Source: an uncultured Oscillospiraceae bacterium
Lineage (GTDB): Bacteria; Bacillota; Clostridia; Oscillospirales; Oscillospiraceae
Reading direction: 5' to 3'
NCBI GenBank assembly: GCA_949093475.1
Contig: CARXAY010000091.1
Location: 1-5,612 of the forward strand
Length of the DNA: 5,612 nt
Every line of letters starts with the position of its first letter. Position 1 is the first letter of the stretch. Made by a program: the position numbers and the translations under genes. Below, in pieces: positions 5,352 through 5,612 of this stretch. A model generated the notes under the pieces. That model made no database searches and was not told the DNA's origin. It saw only the letters and a list, made by a program, of their open reading frames with translations.

Positions 5352-5397
5352 GGGACGGTTTTCTCTGTCGGGCACGATCCGACAGGAGAACCGTCCC
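5352..5397. repeat. Long imperfect hairpin (GGGACGGTT...AACCGTCCC), repeat or terminator
   Basis: The left arm GGGACGGTT-TTCTC-TGTCGG pairs with CCGACA-GGAGAACCGTCCC around a 7-nt loop, with a small internal mismatch. It is followed on the plus strand by TTCTGTTTT, a poor T-run. No gene lies upstream to be terminated. It resembles the 'GGGACGGTTCTC' palindromes seen between genes in Clostridia, so an interspersed repeat is the preferred reading. It lies in the 250-nt gap between the divergent ferredoxin and Clp-like genes. No clear plus-strand promoter was found in that gap. Confidence 0.6.
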
Positions 5398-5463
5398 TTC
5401 TGTTTTGCGGAGAGGTATACATCGTTTTGGAACTGGCAAAACTGGAAGGGAACACCCAAAGCC

Positions 5464-5470
5464 AAGGAGG
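5464..5470 (+). promoter_or_regulatory. Ribosome binding site of the gene at the right edge
   Basis: AAGGAGG stands 6 nt before the ATG at 5477. It is the main evidence that a new gene starts here. Confidence 0.82.
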
Positions 5471-5476
5471 CCGCCT

Positions 5477-5612
5477 ATGTATCCCGAATCCAGCCGTTAT
5501 CCCGCCGGGAATCCCTACCAGTCCGCCCGCCAGAACCCGGCCGCAGCCGACACCCGCCTCACCGACCAGTTTTCCCGCGACCTCACCGCCATGGCGCGGC
5601 TGGGGCAGTTAG
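5477..5612 (+). CDS. N-terminal fragment of a probable Clp-type AAA+ ATPase (3' end outside window)
   Basis: Only 45 codons are visible, and the frame is still open at the window end. The first 25 or so residues are rich in Pro, Ala, Ser and Asn and look disordered (MYPESSRYPAGNPYQSARQN). Then comes FSRDLTAMARLGQL, followed by a codon starting with G. This fits the ClpA/ClpB/ClpC segment 'y(T/S)rDLTelAreGkLDPVIGRdeEI' that comes just before the first ATP-binding domain, where the next residue is Asp. If so, the protein lacks the usual Clp N-domain repeats and begins almost at the AAA+ module, as in ClpE-like or short Clp ATPases of Clostridia. A longer open frame from 5328 in another phase has no ribosome site and is not favoured. 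Confidence 0.65.
   Translation, partial: MYPESSRYPAGNPYQSARQNPAAADTRLTDQFSRDLTAMARLGQL

Noticed and set aside
5328..5612. Open frame running to the window end from 5328
   Set aside because: It passes through a palindromic repeat, has no ribosome site, and competes with a well-placed AAGGAGG-ATG in another frame with a Clp-like translation.
1..5612. CRISPR array, tRNA, rRNA or insertion sequence
   Set aside because: No regularly spaced direct repeats, no cloverleaf or rRNA motifs, and no transposase reading frame were seen.

Overview
The window looks like chromosomal DNA of a GC-rich, anaerobic member of the Clostridia, probably in the Oscillospiraceae/Ruminococcaceae range. This is inferred from strong AAGGAGG-type ribosome binding sites, a short clostridial 2[4Fe-4S] ferredoxin, an SLH-domain surface protein, the UPF0237/UPF0210 gene pair, and small palindromic interspersed repeats of a kind common in that group. 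No species can be named from the sequence alone.

Layout. (1) Bases 1-870, plus strand: the nearly complete 3' part of a YfbR-type HD-domain 5'-nucleotidase, then 19 nt later a stand-alone ACT-domain protein (UPF0237), closed by a strong two-way terminator at 882-914. (2) Bases 917-1032: an imperfect inverted repeat made of small hairpins. (3) Bases 1064-3229, minus strand: a secreted 721-residue protein with a signal peptide, three SLH domains and WG-type beta repeats, probably held on the cell surface. (4) Bases 3230-3598: a control region with two interleaved, divergent promoters. The minus-strand leader is about 280 nt long, rich in hairpins, and holds an intrinsic terminator before the SLH gene, so it is a candidate attenuator, riboswitch or small RNA. 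(5) Bases 3599-4963, plus strand: a UPF0210/DUF711 ('PFL family') protein. (6) Bases 4969-5034: a palindromic repeat and a two-way terminator. (7) Bases 5056-5226, minus strand: a 56-residue ferredoxin with its own promoter. (8) Bases 5352-5397: a long hairpin, then the first 45 codons of a plus-strand gene at 5477 that looks like a Clp/AAA+ ATPase running off the window.

How the genes relate. The ACT protein (UPF0237) and the DUF711 protein (UPF0210) are normally adjacent partners in Firmicutes, for example Streptococcus pneumoniae SP0238/SP0239. Here a convergent SLH-WG gene and its control region lie between them, and a terminator follows the ACT gene, so the two must be transcribed separately. 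The HD nucleotidase may share a transcript with the ACT gene. The most original signals are the split pair and the unassigned structured leader of the SLH gene.
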